Positions 1 through 8,259 of a DNA stretch of 28,157 bases are shown here, one piece after another. This DNA comes from JBGRQB01 sp041725875 (GTDB lineage: Bacteria; Bacteroidota; Ignavibacteria; Ignavibacteriales; Melioribacteraceae): assembly GCA_041725875.1 (NCBI GenBank), contig JBGRQB010000035.1, forward strand, positions 1 to 28,157, written 5' to 3'. A program made the translations under genes and the position numbers. Each line of letters opens with the position of its first letter. Position 1 is the first letter of the stretch. The notes under the pieces are model-generated. The model had not been told where the DNA came from and ran no database searches. It was given only the letters and a program-made list of their open reading frames with translations.

Positions 1-1691
1 CATTCTTCTTTAGAAAAATCAGGACGATAAGAATAGGAGATAGAAGGAGTTATTGTGTGACGAATTGCTTCAATACCCATTGAGTTCAGGTTTAACATTC
101 CGTACAGTTTTGTTGACATTGAAACACCCAGACTAAAATCAACAACCCGGTTAAAACCTTTTCTGTCAGTTCTTCTGATACTGTAATGTTTCTTTCCTGT
201 AGCATCTGTTGAATCTTCCTGTAACTCCTGCTGTGTATATTTATCATACCAGCGTTCGGTGTAGTTTAATGTCGGACTAATATTTATATACCCCGCCTTA
301 GGAGCCGCAGATATATTTAACTGATGCTGAATTCCATTGTCAAACGGTTCGTCATTTTTCTGTTTTCTTGAAAGATGAGAATTGTATGTTACTGCAATTT
401 CTTCGTACCAGGATTTGTTATCAGGTGTGCTTTCAGAAGAAGCAAAAGGATAAAATCTCGATTTTGAAAAACGAACATCGGGCAATGTCTGAGATATATC
501 ATCAGTTACAAGATTTTGATATCTGCTGTAACTTGCGGTTATACTTGCTCCTTCCCATCTTTTTGAATAAGTGGCACTTGATGAAATATTTTGTTTTAAA
601 CCGTCATATGCATTATTTGAGTTGTTCTGATTAAATGAACCAGATTGAAAATTCAGATTTGCCGACAAACTTGAAGTAGGATCAAGTTTTTGATTATGTC
701 TTAAATAGAGACGCCAATCCCAAGATTCTCTATAATCGGGATCACCTTTTTCTCCCTGTGTCTGATCAGAGAATTTTAAAGATACGGTTCCGTCATACTG
801 ATATCGTTTTTTATACCGATATTCCGCTGCTGCGGCATATCCTCCTCTGGTGTAATAGTCACCCGTAAGTTTCAGATCCATATAATCGTTAATAGCCCAG
901 TAGTAACCAAACTCTCTAATTATCTGTCCTTTTTCAAACGATGAAGTAAATGTTGGTACTATTATCCCGGATCTTCTTCCTGACTGCATCGGAAAAACGC
1001 CAAAAGGAAGGGGAACCGGCATCGGAATTTGAGCTATATACATCCATATCCACTCTGCCACAATTATTTTTTTATCAATAATTTTCATTCTGCTGGCTTT
1101 AAAATGGGTATGAGGTGTGTCACTTTCGCAAGTGGTAAAAAGTCCATCTTCAATATAGTAAGTGCTTTCATCAATTTTTTTTACTTTAGCACCTTCATAT
1201 CGCGAGTCTTTTTTAGTATCATTTCTTGCAAGGGAAATAAAACCCTGTTTGGTTTTGAAATTATATTTTAATCTCCGCCCCTTATAAATATCTGCTCCCT
1301 CGGCCAGAACCGGAGTTTGCAGAAATTTATTTCCTGTTGTGTCGGAAGTATCTTTAATTCCAAATGCTTCAACCTGATTGGTAGAAAAATCAACAAGGAT
1401 TTTTCCTCCCTCAAGTTTTGATTTTTCGTAGGTTAATTTTCCTTCTCCGTAAAGACGCATTTTTTTGCGCGCAATTGAAAAGGAAACTGAATCGCTGGCT
1501 GATGCATAAATTACAGAACTTATATCATCAGCTTTTTTTACCGAATCACTTGCCGCAGTTGAATCTGAGAGCAAGATAGTTTTCGGCAGAGATGTGGAAT
1601 CAGTTCTTGTTAAAACAGTATCGGCACTTTGACCGGATACTACAGATATCAGGAAGAGGAACAAGAAAACCGATACTGTTTTAAAATTCAT
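1..1691 (-). CDS. lptD: LptD/OstA-like LPS assembly outer membrane protein (partial, 3' end beyond the window)
   Basis: The minus strand reads open from an ATG at 1691 to the left edge (563 codons) with no stop. The N-terminus MNFKTVSVFLFLFLISVVSGQ is a signal peptide. An OstA-like segment follows (about residues 60-170, including YGEGKLTYEKSKLEGG and the turn FITCES-like TTCESDTPH), then a segment rich in alternating aromatic beta strands (SFEKGQIIREFGYYWAINDY, GDYYTRGGYAAAAEYRYKKR) typical of the LptD barrel. The family inserts lipopolysaccharide into the outer leaflet of the outer membrane with LptE. The start lies 5 bp after the stop of the upstream oxidoreductase, so it is the last visible gene of the 4159->1 envelope operon. 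A SprA-type barrel was considered, but the OstA-like N-terminus argues for LptD. The C-terminal part and its end cannot be judged. Confidence 0.8.
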   Translation of the reverse strand, partial: MNFKTVSVFLFLFLISVVSGQSADTVLTRTDSTSLPKTILLSDSTAASDSVKKADDISSVIYASASDSVSFSIARKKMRLYGEGKLTYEKSKLEGGKILVDFSTNQVEAFGIKDTSDTTGNKFLQTPVLAEGADIYKGRRLKYNFKTKQGFISLARNDTKKDSRYEGAKVKKIDESTYYIEDGLFTTCESDTPHTHFKASRMKIIDKKIIVAEWIWMYIAQIPMPVPLPFGVFPMQSGRRSGIIVPTFTSSFEKGQIIREFGYYWAINDYMDLKLTGDYYTRGGYAAAAEYRYKKRYQYDGTVSLKFSDQTQGEKGDPDYRESWDWRLYLRHNQKLDPTSSLSANLNFQSGSFNQNNSNNAYDGLKQNISSSATYSKRWEGASITASYSRYQNLVTDDISQTLPDVRFSKSRFYPFASSESTPDNKSWYEEIAVTYNSHLSRKQKNDEPFDNGIQHQLNISAAPKAGYINISPTLNYTERWYDKYTQQELQEDSTDATGKKHYSIRRTDRKGFNRVVDFSLGVSMSTKLYGMLNLNSMGIEAIRHTITPSISYSYRPDFSKEE

Positions 1692-1696
1692 AGTTC

Positions 1697-2683
1697 TTAT
1701 ACCTGTGTTTCTTTAATTTTTGAAATGATTGTATCAGCTACTTTTAATGCTCTTAAACCATCTTCGCCTGTAACCACAGGTTCTGTATCTTCAAGAATAG
1801 TATTTACAAATAATTGAAGCTCATGTTTAAGTGCATTTATTTCAAACTGACCAGGCTGTTCGTAAACAATTGTTTTTTTCTTGTCACCAACACCCATTTC
1901 ACCAAAACTGATAAAATGTTCAGGCATTGATTCGTCTGGACCTACAAGTCTGAAAACTTCAGAAACGCCTGAATCAAAATCCATTGAAAGGTAAGAATCT
2001 TTCTGGAACATTCTCATTTTTCTCATTTTTTTCTGAGAAATTCTGCTGGCGGTTACATTTGCAACTGCACCGTTTTCAAATTCAAGTCTGGCATTTGCTA
2101 TATCAATGTTTTCAGAAACAACAGGAACACCACTTGCTGAGATATGTTTTACGTCACTTTTTATCAAACTCAAAATTATATCAATATCGTGGATCATTAA
2201 ATCTAACACAACTGCAACATCTGTTCCTCTCGGGTTAAACTGTGCAAGTCTGTCTGTTTGAACAAACTTTGGATCCAGGTTATATTTTTCAAGAGAGAGA
2301 AGAGCAGGGTTGAATCTTTCTATATGGCCCACCTGTAATTTCAGGTTTTTCTCTCTTGCCATTTTAACAATTTCTTCACCCTGTTCAATTGTCGAGGTGA
2401 TTGGTTTTTCAACAAGAGCATGTTTGTTGTTGTTAAAAGCTTCCTTTACCAGATCGTAATGAGCGCTGGTTGTTGCAACAATTGATACTGCATCAACCTG
2501 ATCTAAAAGATCTTGTAATGAAGGAAAAGTTTTTACTCCAAATTCAGAACTGATTTTTTCAGCCTGTTCGGGATTAATGTCATAAATACCGACTAATTCG
2601 CAATTTTCAATTTCTTTGGCCAGTTTGGTGTGAAATTTACCAAGGTGACCGGTTCCTATAATACCGATTTTAATTTTGCTCAT
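1697..2683 (-). CDS. Gfo/Idh/MocA family NAD(P)-dependent oxidoreductase, possible UDP-GlcNAc 3-dehydrogenase (GnnA-like)
   Basis: A 328-residue protein if started at the ATG of MSKIKIGIIGTGHLG (2683). An in-frame ATG 30 bp further up (2713) would add MDTLKYIAGI and lie deeper in the previous gene, so 2683 is preferred. The Rossmann dinucleotide motif GIIGTGHLG is at residues 7-15, the family's EKPIT motif near residue 97, and a catalytic-region HDIDI near residue 175. Length fits the Gfo/Idh/MocA family. Motifs GHIERFNP and the basic RISQKKMRKMR stretch resemble sugar-nucleotide dehydrogenases of lipid A biosynthesis. Together with the next gene being lptD, this suggests oxidation of UDP-GlcNAc at C3 for a diamino lipid A. 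That substrate assignment is inference; the fold assignment is firm. Its 5' end overlaps the preceding T9SS-plug-like gene by 14 bp, implying translational coupling. Confidence 0.85.
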   Translation of the reverse strand: MSKIKIGIIGTGHLGKFHTKLAKEIENCELVGIYDINPEQAEKISSEFGVKTFPSLQDLLDQVDAVSIVATTSAHYDLVKEAFNNNKHALVEKPITSTIEQGEEIVKMAREKNLKLQVGHIERFNPALLSLEKYNLDPKFVQTDRLAQFNPRGTDVAVVLDLMIHDIDIILSLIKSDVKHISASGVPVVSENIDIANARLEFENGAVANVTASRISQKKMRKMRMFQKDSYLSMDFDSGVSEVFRLVGPDESMPEHFISFGEMGVGDKKKTIVYEQPGQFEINALKHELQLFVNTILEDTEPVVTGEDGLRALKVADTIISKIKETQV

Positions 2684-3902
2684 AATACCCGCTATATATT
2701 TTAGTGTATCCAATTATTCTGTCGTAACCGCCACTTTCAATTGCATTGTAAAAAAGGAAAACATTGTAAACATTTTCTGTTGAAAGATGATTGCCGTCAA
2801 CTGCGTACCAGTCTATCGAACGAACTTTATCATCATCCAGAATTCCTGTTACATATTTATAATCGTAAGTGCCTCGTTTAAGAATTACGTAAGTCTCGTA
2901 CGCGCCGTTTAAGTACTCCATTTTATATTTAGGCAAAACTTTCCAGTTGCAAAAAGCTCCGGTTAAAAATAAATCTCTGTCACCCAAAAATTCACTTTTA
3001 ATCTGAAATTTTACATCCATATAGTTTGCGTAGCTGTCGCTGAATTTTTTCAAAAGAAATCCGCCGTTATTATCTCGGGGAAGTTCTCTGTAAAAATGTG
3101 GTATTTCCGCACCGTCAAAATGTGCATCAACTTCATATTGTCCGTATTTTGTGGTGTTCCACAGACTCACTTTTCGGTTCTCGTTTCCGGGTCTGATATC
3201 TCTTGCAACAAAACGGAAATCGGTTCCAAGTGACCATTCGTGATATCTTGTATCAGTGTCTTCATCAACTGTAATTTTTATCGGATCGTTTAAGCGTCTG
3301 TTTTCCACAATTTCCATTTGTTTAATTCTGAAACGATCTATTTCAGTTTCGCCAAACAGAATTTTGGTTGTTAAACGAAGACTTCTGTTAAGTGAGTTTT
3401 GAGAATAAGGTTTGCCGTCCAGTTGATCAATTGTAAAAACAGATGAAAGATTTACCAGTTGTTCCACTACATAAAATTTTCCTGTAGCATATACTTTATC
3501 TTCATCAAAAGTATCTACAATCTTAAACATCCATTTTCCTGAATAGGGGAATGAAACATTTTTGTTTGGAAATATTCTTTTACAATGCCAGTCGGCCCCT
3601 TCGTTGCCTGCGGGCAGACTCACAAAATCGAGCATACTGTCAGTATCTTTTCCGGAGGTTGACAACAAAACTGCATCGTATGGATTCCAGTTTCTATCGC
3701 AGTAGACAAATTTTATGGAAAGATCGGGGGAAGTTTCAGCTGCAACATCAAATTCAATAAGGAATTTACTGCCTTTATCATTTTTGTAAATTACCGGAAT
3801 TGAGTAAACATCGCCCCTGGTGTACGTCTGTAAACTTTTAATTTCAATTTCTTCTGCTATCAATAACATTGAAAAAAGAATAAAGAAGAAGATTTTTTTC
3901 AT
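2670..3902 (-). CDS. DUF5103 protein, type IX secretion system plug-like
   Basis: A 410-residue exported protein with a signal peptide (MKKIFFFILFSMLLIAEE). The order of segments matches the DUF5103 family: an N-terminal beta-rich domain with FVYCDRNWNPYDAVL, the DWHCKRIFPN/FPYSGKWMFKI region near residues 105-130, and a C-terminal domain with FLTGAFCNWK and an aromatic-rich tail. In Flavobacterium the homologue (Plug) closes the SprA translocon of the type IX secretion system. The family identification rests on length, secretion signal and these conserved aromatic motifs. No other T9SS gene or substrate is visible in the window, so actual participation in type IX secretion is inference. It begins 11 bp after a small gene and overlaps the oxidoreductase downstream by 14 bp, so it is in the operon that ends with lptD. 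Confidence 0.8.
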   Translation of the reverse strand: MKKIFFFILFSMLLIAEEIEIKSLQTYTRGDVYSIPVIYKNDKGSKFLIEFDVAAETSPDLSIKFVYCDRNWNPYDAVLLSTSGKDTDSMLDFVSLPAGNEGADWHCKRIFPNKNVSFPYSGKWMFKIVDTFDEDKVYATGKFYVVEQLVNLSSVFTIDQLDGKPYSQNSLNRSLRLTTKILFGETEIDRFRIKQMEIVENRRLNDPIKITVDEDTDTRYHEWSLGTDFRFVARDIRPGNENRKVSLWNTTKYGQYEVDAHFDGAEIPHFYRELPRDNNGGFLLKKFSDSYANYMDVKFQIKSEFLGDRDLFLTGAFCNWKVLPKYKMEYLNGAYETYVILKRGTYDYKYVTGILDDDKVRSIDWYAVDGNHLSTENVYNVFLFYNAIESGGYDRIIGYTKIYSGYYEQN

Positions 3903-3913
3903 AACTGACCTGA

Positions 3914-4159
3914 TTAAATATTAAAAATTTCAACACATTTAATTGATGAATGCGGAATGAAAATTTTAACAATATGACCCTCGCGATTTGTCTCTAACAA
4001 TAAACCGTCAGCAAAGGTTCCTACAAGTTTGCCACTTTTAAATACTATTTCGAAAAAATCGGGAGTGGATTTTTCTTTGCTTCTAACCATTCCGTAATTT
4101 TCGTTCATTACTACATTGAGGGTAAAACCTAAATAATCATTCCAATTCATATTTTTCAT
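3914..4159 (-). CDS. Small conserved-looking cytoplasmic protein, function unknown
   Basis: An 81-residue protein starting MKNMNWNDYLGF, with GGAG placed 5 bp before the ATG. There is no signal peptide or membrane segment. The sequence is a run of predicted short beta strands with GKLVGTFADGLLLE and a C-terminal IKIF-like IPHSSIKCVEIFNI, which looks like a small SH3/Sm-like barrel used for regulation or scaffolding. I do not recognise a characterised family. It is the first gene of the minus-strand set that continues with the T9SS plug-like protein (11 bp gap), the oxidoreductase and lptD, so a role in envelope regulation or assembly is possible but only by association. Codon use and spacing look like a real gene. 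Confidence 0.7.
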   Translation of the reverse strand: MKNMNWNDYLGFTLNVVMNENYGMVRSKEKSTPDFFEIVFKSGKLVGTFADGLLLETNREGHIVKIFIPHSSIKCVEIFNI

Positions 4160-4300
4160 ACTATCTCCGGGCAGCTCTTATTTTCAAAGAACAAAAATAC
4201 CCAAAAATAGAAAGATAAGCTAATGTATTATAATTAAAGATAAAAAAAGAGACAGTCCAAAAAAAAGGGAATGTTATTGAGAATAGAGGTTAAAATAAAA

Positions 4301-4324
4301 AAACGCGACTTAAAAGTCGCGTTT
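4301..4324 (-). terminator. Rho-independent terminator after the DUF4097 gene
   Basis: Perfect 11-bp inverted repeat AAACGCGACTT / AAGTCGCGTTT with a 2-nt gap, starting 6 bp after the stop of the DUF4097 gene. On the minus strand the stem runs into a T-rich tract, as expected for an intrinsic terminator. Confidence 0.85.
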
Positions 4325-4330
4325 CTTAAT

Positions 4331-5233
4331 CTATTTTTCAGAAACTCTGATATCGCCGCCTGAAGTTGAACAGGAAATCATTTTTCCGCCGCCGTTTAAG
4401 CGACCTTTTATTTCGTGATCTTTATCTTTGGATAGATCGGCTTCGTCAAAATTGAGTGAACAATCGCCGCCGCTTGTATAAAGATGAATTCTTGCTGCAG
4501 TTTCAGATGGAATTCTTACCTTAATACTTCCGCCTGAAGTTGAAAGATCTATACCTTTGTTTGTACCAGAATAGTTACAAGTAATGCTGCCGCCTGATGT
4601 ATCGCCGTTAATTTCACCATTTTTCACATCCAGATCAATATCACCGCCGGAAGTTTCAGCTTCTATGTCACCATCGTGATCTAAAACTTCAATATCACCA
4701 CCGGATGTTGAAATCATTGCTTCACCATTGTGCTCTCTTATTTTGATATCACCGCCTGAAGTACTGGCTTTTACTTCGCCGTTGCTTTGCTCAAGAATGA
4801 TATTACCACCTGAAGTATCAAGGAAAATTTCGCCATTTACTTCGTAAGCTGCAATATCGCCGCCTGAGGTTTCTATGTTTAAGATAAAATTACGCGGAAT
4901 TTTTGCTTCAATTTTTGCATTAATATTGTTGAAGAAATTGAAAAGATTAAATCCGTCCTTTTCAATTTTTACTTTTACACCTCTTGAATATTCATCGATA
5001 TGAATTTCAAGGTCTTTTTTAGCTTTTCTGTTGCCAAAAACTTTTATTTCTACTTCGTTTTTATCCCAGGTTTCAATCAGTACATCTGCAACAACCGCAT
5101 CAACTTTGAGTGTCTGGTTTTCAGAAACATTAAAGGATTCAGATTTTAATAATTTCAGACTTTGTGCGGAGATTAATCCGGCAAATAAAAACATTGTTAT
5201 AAGAAGGGTAAGTATTTTTTTGTTTGGTGTCAT
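4331..5233 (-). CDS. Secreted DUF4097 family beta-repeat protein with TSGG repeats
   Basis: A 300-residue protein with signal peptide MTPNKKILTLLITMFLFAGL ending near ISAQS and a strong GGAGG ribosome site 5-6 bp before the ATG. An N-terminal beta domain (residues about 25-118) is followed by nine copies of the motif TSGG(D/N/S), the first five spaced exactly 18 residues apart, each followed by a short strand and an NGE/DGD turn. This periodicity matches the DUF4097 right-handed beta-helix-like fold found in many cell-surface or periplasmic proteins. The molecular function is unknown. It is likely monocistronic: a terminator follows immediately and another precedes it, downstream of the hydrogenase operon. 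Confidence 0.8.
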   Translation of the reverse strand: MTPNKKILTLLITMFLFAGLISAQSLKLLKSESFNVSENQTLKVDAVVADVLIETWDKNEVEIKVFGNRKAKKDLEIHIDEYSRGVKVKIEKDGFNLFNFFNNINAKIEAKIPRNFILNIETSGGDIAAYEVNGEIFLDTSGGNIILEQSNGEVKASTSGGDIKIREHNGEAMISTSGGDIEVLDHDGDIEAETSGGDIDLDVKNGEINGDTSGGSITCNYSGTNKGIDLSTSGGSIKVRIPSETAARIHLYTSGGDCSLNFDEADLSKDKDHEIKGRLNGGGKMISCSTSGGDIRVSEK

Positions 5234-5333
5234 TATTCCTCCAGTGTTTAATTCTGGTGCTTTAGACTTGCGACCCGGAGAAAAGGTTGCAAGCTGTAGA
5301 AAAGTTTTTGACAGGAAGTTGGAGAATTAACAG

Positions 5334-5357
5334 AAAGCCCTGCTGCTGCAGGGCTTT
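5334..5357 (-). terminator. Rho-independent terminator after the hydrogenase operon
   Basis: Inverted repeat AAAGCCCTGC / GCAGGGCTTT with a 4-nt loop, 5 bp past the stop of the group B-like hydrogenase. The downstream T-tract on the minus strand is short, but the GC-rich stem and position fit the end of the six-gene operon. Confidence 0.75.
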
Positions 5358-5362
5358 TGCGA

Positions 5363-6796
5363 TTAGGAGTCTTCACTAATAGTGAGTAATTTATGCAAAC
5401 TTCTTTCAGATAATTTTGGATTGCATATAACTTTGGGTCCGGATAAACATCCTCCTTCGCAAGCCATAACTTCAACAAAATTACCCGGTGATTTTTTATC
5501 AAGAGTTTTTAACAGACGAAGCGATTTTTTATCAATTCCGTTTATTAAAAATTCATTTATTTCAACTTTTTCACCTGCCTGTTGCTTCACGGCAGCAGCA
5601 ACTCCGCCACTTACAGGAAATCCTCTTCCTGCTTTTTTTCCGGGATTGTCAATTTCAGTCTCTTCACATTTCTGAACATCAATTCCTCTGGCAACAAAGA
5701 GGGAGCCAAGTTCTTCTATTGTGAGTGTGTAATCCACAAGTTCATTTTCAATTGATTCTTTTCGTTTTGCAACGCAGGGACCAATAAAGACTGTAACATT
5801 TTCCGGATCTTTCTCTTTTACAAATTCTGCTGTGTAATGAAGCGGAGTTTTGGTATCTGAGACAAACTTTTCCAGTTTATTGATATGTTTGTTTACGGCA
5901 AATGTGTAAGCCGGACAGCAGGAAGATGTCATAAGATTTTCGCCAGATTCCATTCTTTCAATAAACTCTTCCGTTTCCTTTTTAGTTGTGATATCGGCTC
6001 CGTAGGCAACTTCAATTACATCTGAAAAACCAAGTTGTTTTAGCGCTGTAAATACTTGTCCGATCTCAGCGGCAAATTGTCCCACAATAGCAGGTGCAAT
6101 CATTGCGGTTACTTTTTTATCAGGATTAATAATATGTTTCAAGATATCCACAAGATGAGAAATTTCCATAATAGCGCTAAAGGGACATTCTTTCATACAT
6201 TTTCCGCAATAGATACACTTTTCGTGATCTATTTTTTCAATACCAAATTCATCTTTTGATATTGCGTTTACCGGACAAGCTTCTTCGCAGGGAATAGGAA
6301 TATATATAATTGCGTGATACGGGCATTCCTTCATACACTTTCCGCAGTTGATACATTTTTCAGTGTTTATTACAGCTTGTCTGTCATTAAAATCTATTGC
6401 ATCTTTAACACAATGAACAGTGCAGGGACGAGCAACACAACCCTGACAAGCATTTGTAATAAAATAATTACTGCTTACACAGGAACTGCAGGCTTCGTCG
6501 TTAACAGTCAGCACCGGACCTTCAATATCATTTCTTTCAAGTGCTTCGGAAAGATATTCGGAAAGGCGGGTGAGTTCGTCGGTTTCTTCTTCTATTTTAA
6601 ATCCCAAAAGAGCCATTAAACGGTATTTTATAACTGCGCGGTCTTTGTGAATACAGCAGCGCATCGATTTTCCGTTTTTAGGAGCCATTTCAAGTGGTAT
6701 TTTATTTATTTCATCAATATTACCGGCAAAGAGAACTTTTGCCAGACGAATAACAAGTTCTCTTCTGATAAGTGTTGCGTTGTTAAGATAATTCAT
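5363..6796 (-). CDS. Group B-like [FeFe] hydrogenase
   Basis: A 477-residue cytoplasmic iron-sulfur enzyme. A Cys-rich N-terminal half carries ferredoxin motifs (C103/C106, C117/C120/C125/C129, CINCGKCMKEC at 148-158, C170/C174, and CIYCGKCMKEC at 194-204), implying several [4Fe-4S] clusters. The H-cluster loops are complete: L1 TSSCCPA (290-296), L2 GPCVAKRK (C341), and L3 EVMACEGGC (442-450). The Cys used as proton-relay residue in characterised enzymes (first Cys of the CC pair, C293) is retained, so it is probably catalytic, interconverting H2 with protons and electrons. The extra N-terminal ferredoxin clusters and lack of a NuoG-like domain match the poorly studied group B class. It is the last gene of the rex operon, 6 bp after a [2Fe-2S] mini-ferredoxin that may be its electron partner. 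H-cluster maturases (HydE, HydF, HydG) are not in the window. Confidence 0.88.
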   Translation of the reverse strand: MNYLNNATLIRRELVIRLAKVLFAGNIDEINKIPLEMAPKNGKSMRCCIHKDRAVIKYRLMALLGFKIEEETDELTRLSEYLSEALERNDIEGPVLTVNDEACSSCVSSNYFITNACQGCVARPCTVHCVKDAIDFNDRQAVINTEKCINCGKCMKECPYHAIIYIPIPCEEACPVNAISKDEFGIEKIDHEKCIYCGKCMKECPFSAIMEISHLVDILKHIINPDKKVTAMIAPAIVGQFAAEIGQVFTALKQLGFSDVIEVAYGADITTKKETEEFIERMESGENLMTSSCCPAYTFAVNKHINKLEKFVSDTKTPLHYTAEFVKEKDPENVTVFIGPCVAKRKESIENELVDYTLTIEELGSLFVARGIDVQKCEETEIDNPGKKAGRGFPVSGGVAAAVKQQAGEKVEINEFLINGIDKKSLRLLKTLDKKSPGNFVEVMACEGGCLSGPKVICNPKLSERSLHKLLTISEDS

Positions 6797-6802
6797 ACTA
6801 AA

Positions 6803-7066
6803 TCACAGATTTTCTTTTACAATTTTCTCTACATAATCAATAACTTTTGGAACATTGGCATCTGATATATATTCTCCGTTTACTTTAACATAAGGAGCTT
6901 TTTCGCTGCTGCTGTTCTGACAGTAATCAAGACACACATCACCTTTTACATCAACTTCGTTTTTAAGGTGTTCAGGCATTTGGTCTTTAACAAGAAGTAT
7001 TTCCGAGCTTCCCATTAAAAAACAGGTTGTGCCTGTGCATACGGTTATGGTTATTTTTTCTTTCAT
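6803..7066 (-). CDS. Thioredoxin-like [2Fe-2S] ferredoxin (NuoE/HydC C-terminal type), second copy
   Basis: An 87-residue protein with the four-Cys pattern of the NuoE-type [2Fe-2S] domain: C10-x4-C15 and C45-x3-C49, in a thioredoxin-like fold (VCTGTTCFLMGS, then GDVCLDYC). In full-length NuoE or HydC this domain is preceded by a helical bundle; here it stands alone. It probably shuttles electrons to or from the hydrogenase encoded 6 bp downstream, or modulates the sensory module upstream. A paralogue sits between rex and the sensory hydrogenase, so each hydrogenase-type protein is paired with its own mini-ferredoxin. It starts 9 bp after the phosphatase stop. Confidence 0.85.
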   Translation of the reverse strand: MKEKITITVCTGTTCFLMGSSEILLVKDQMPEHLKNEVDVKGDVCLDYCQNSSSEKAPYVKVNGEYISDANVPKVIDYVEKIVKENL

Positions 7067-7075
7067 ATTTATCCT

Positions 7076-8257
7076 TTAGATAAAACTTAGTTTTGTTTCT
7101 TTCAGATATTTTTTTTCTAGTAATTCGCAAATTTGTTTTATGATGTTTCTTCTTATTTCAAGTTCAACAGGTACATTTGGATCCTGGTGAGCATCGTTGA
7201 TTTTGGTTCCCACCACAAATTCAATTATGTCACTGTCGAGAAGAAAGTTCAGCATTCTGGTTGCTCCGTTGGCAGGGAGTTTATCGTTTCTTTTGTCATT
7301 TTGCAAAAGCTCAACAACTTTGCCCAATGTGATACTTCCTTCGGTTATCAGATCAATTCCCGGCATATTTGATGTTGTGGGAACTTCCGGATTTAAGTCT
7401 TTAAGATTTACTGTAATTTCTCTTCCAAGTTCACGGGAAATAATTTTTGCAGTTGTTCCGCCACAGATAATTTTTTTTCCGTCAAAAGCATCAATAGTTT
7501 CGGCAAGTGATCTGTCTTTTCTTTTATCAATTGGCGGACCAGTCATAACCACAAGCTTACGCGGCTCGCGGATATTTATTACACTGCAGGTGATATCGTC
7601 GTAAGCAGATTTTCTGTCATTAATATAAGCCCGGTCAACAATACTTTTTGCCAGCATACGCGCAGATATTTCAGGAAATTTGCAAATCATTGCCGAGATA
7701 AATTCTTCTACATTTTTCTGCTGCCATCCAAACGGATATGTTTTTGGTCCGAGTCCCGATTGCGTAACTCCGTCAGAAAACATAATAATGCGGTCATTTT
7801 TTTGCGCAGTAAATTTGGAGAACCTGAGTGTATTTTGATAATTGTTTTTGTTTGTCCACTGAATTATCTCTTTTTCCGTTTCCAGCACTTCGCCATCACG
7901 AATAATCACATAGGGAGGATTATCATATTCCATAATTGTAACCTCTCCGAGTTTGTTGATATCAACAATGGAAAATGTGGAATAGCTGATTTTTCTTACT
8001 TTGCAAACAGGGAGTGTCTGCATTATTATTTTGGCAGCTTTATGCAGATCAAAATTGTTATTCACATAGTTCAGCGCCATAGTTGCCGTTAAGGTTGAAA
8101 GCACATTTGCTTTTATTCCGCTGCCCAGTCCGTCAGACAAAACTGCAATTGTTCTCTCTTCTTCCTTTAATTTTCGTGATAAAAAAGTATCGCCGGCAAC
8201 AAGGTGTTTATTTTTGAATTTTTGTGAGTAATCGACTTCAATAAAAGAACCAAACAT
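7076..8257 (-). CDS. PP2C/SpoIIE-type protein phosphatase with uncharacterised C-terminal domain
   Basis: A 393-residue protein. Residues 1-228 form a SpoIIE/RsbU-type PP2C domain with metal-binding aspartates in GD (D23), SDGLGSG (D42), FSDGVTQSG (D162) and DDIT (D220/D221). Such enzymes dephosphorylate serine or threonine on partners such as anti-sigma-factor antagonists. Residues about 230-393 (starting KLVVMTGPP, then ICGGTTAKI and GIDLITEGSITL) form a second domain that I do not recognise. It starts 2 bp after the sensory hydrogenase stop, with an AGGAG ribosome site inside that gene. The sensory hydrogenase carries no output domain of its own, so this phosphatase is the obvious effector. 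Target proteins are not in the window. Confidence 0.85.
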   Translation of the reverse strand: MFGSFIEVDYSQKFKNKHLVAGDTFLSRKLKEEERTIAVLSDGLGSGIKANVLSTLTATMALNYVNNNFDLHKAAKIIMQTLPVCKVRKISYSTFSIVDINKLGEVTIMEYDNPPYVIIRDGEVLETEKEIIQWTNKNNYQNTLRFSKFTAQKNDRIIMFSDGVTQSGLGPKTYPFGWQQKNVEEFISAMICKFPEISARMLAKSIVDRAYINDRKSAYDDITCSVINIREPRKLVVMTGPPIDKRKDRSLAETIDAFDGKKIICGGTTAKIISRELGREITVNLKDLNPEVPTTSNMPGIDLITEGSITLGKVVELLQNDKRNDKLPANGATRMLNFLLDSDIIEFVVGTKINDAHQDPNVPVELEIRRNIIKQICELLEKKYLKETKLSFI

Positions 8258-8259
8258 AG

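Noticed and set aside
7197..7604. 135-codon plus-strand frame opposite the phosphatase gene
   Set aside because: Antisense shadow of a conserved gene; low-complexity Ser/Leu-rich product.
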